5,539 nucleotides of DNA from an uncultured Allomuricauda sp. (GTDB lineage Bacteria; Bacteroidota; Bacteroidia; Flavobacteriales; Flavobacteriaceae): the NCBI GenBank assembly GCA_937911965.1, contig CALDPL010000092.1, positions 1 through 5,539 on the forward strand, written 5' to 3'. Below the pieces are notes generated by a model, which worked only from the letters and a program-made list of their open reading frames with translations, was not told the origin of the DNA and made no database searches. Each line of letters opens with the position of its first letter. Positions within the stretch are counted from its first letter, which is position 1. Below, one piece after another: positions 5,525 to 5,539 of this stretch. A program made the translations under genes and the position numbers.

Positions 5525-5539
5525 GAGGATTCCATGGGG

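Noticed and set aside
4222..5525. Plus-strand open frames of 175 and 225 codons opposite the GNAT gene and dapF
   Set aside because: Both mirror well-supported genes and have no recognisable motifs or translation signals.

Overview
The window looks like chromosomal DNA from a member of the Flavobacteriaceae (Bacteroidota). The evidence is the DnaA protein, which reads like flavobacterial DnaA over its whole visible length, and two copies of the Bacteroidota-type -7 promoter element TATATTTG (consensus TAnnTTTG). Shine-Dalgarno sequences are also scarce. The codons favour C or G in the third position, so this is one of the less AT-rich members of the family. Genus cannot be fixed from this sequence alone.

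Layout: three plus-strand genes run from the left edge to 2308. They are dnaA (5' end cut off by the window), a low-molecular-weight protein tyrosine phosphatase, and an RsmI-like SAM-dependent methyltransferase. They are packed with gaps of 12 and 4 bases and read as one transcription unit. A hairpin at 2312-2337 separates them from four minus-strand genes that converge on it. Reading from the right edge leftwards these are dapF, a GNAT acetyltransferase, mltG, and a secreted lysozyme-like protein. dapF, the GNAT gene and mltG overlap end to start (7 and 17 bases) and form one operon, with a promoter -7 element at 5517-5524. The lysozyme-like gene has its own promoter at 3061-3068, inside the only sizeable intergenic region (3008-3164).

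How the genes fit together: the plus-strand side concerns replication initiation plus two enzymes whose targets are unknown here. The minus-strand side is largely about the cell wall. DapF makes meso-diaminopimelate for peptidoglycan and lysine, MltG cleaves and ends nascent glycan strands, and the lysozyme-like exported protein probably cuts peptidoglycan. The GNAT protein sits inside this operon with an unknown substrate.

No mobile element, CRISPR array, tRNA or rRNA was seen, and all genes appear intact apart from the edge-truncated dnaA. The window is mostly conserved housekeeping DNA. The least explained part is the 157-base region upstream of the lysozyme-like gene. It holds two perfect inverted repeats, one across the expected -33 region and one filling the predicted 5' leader, which suggests dedicated control of that gene.
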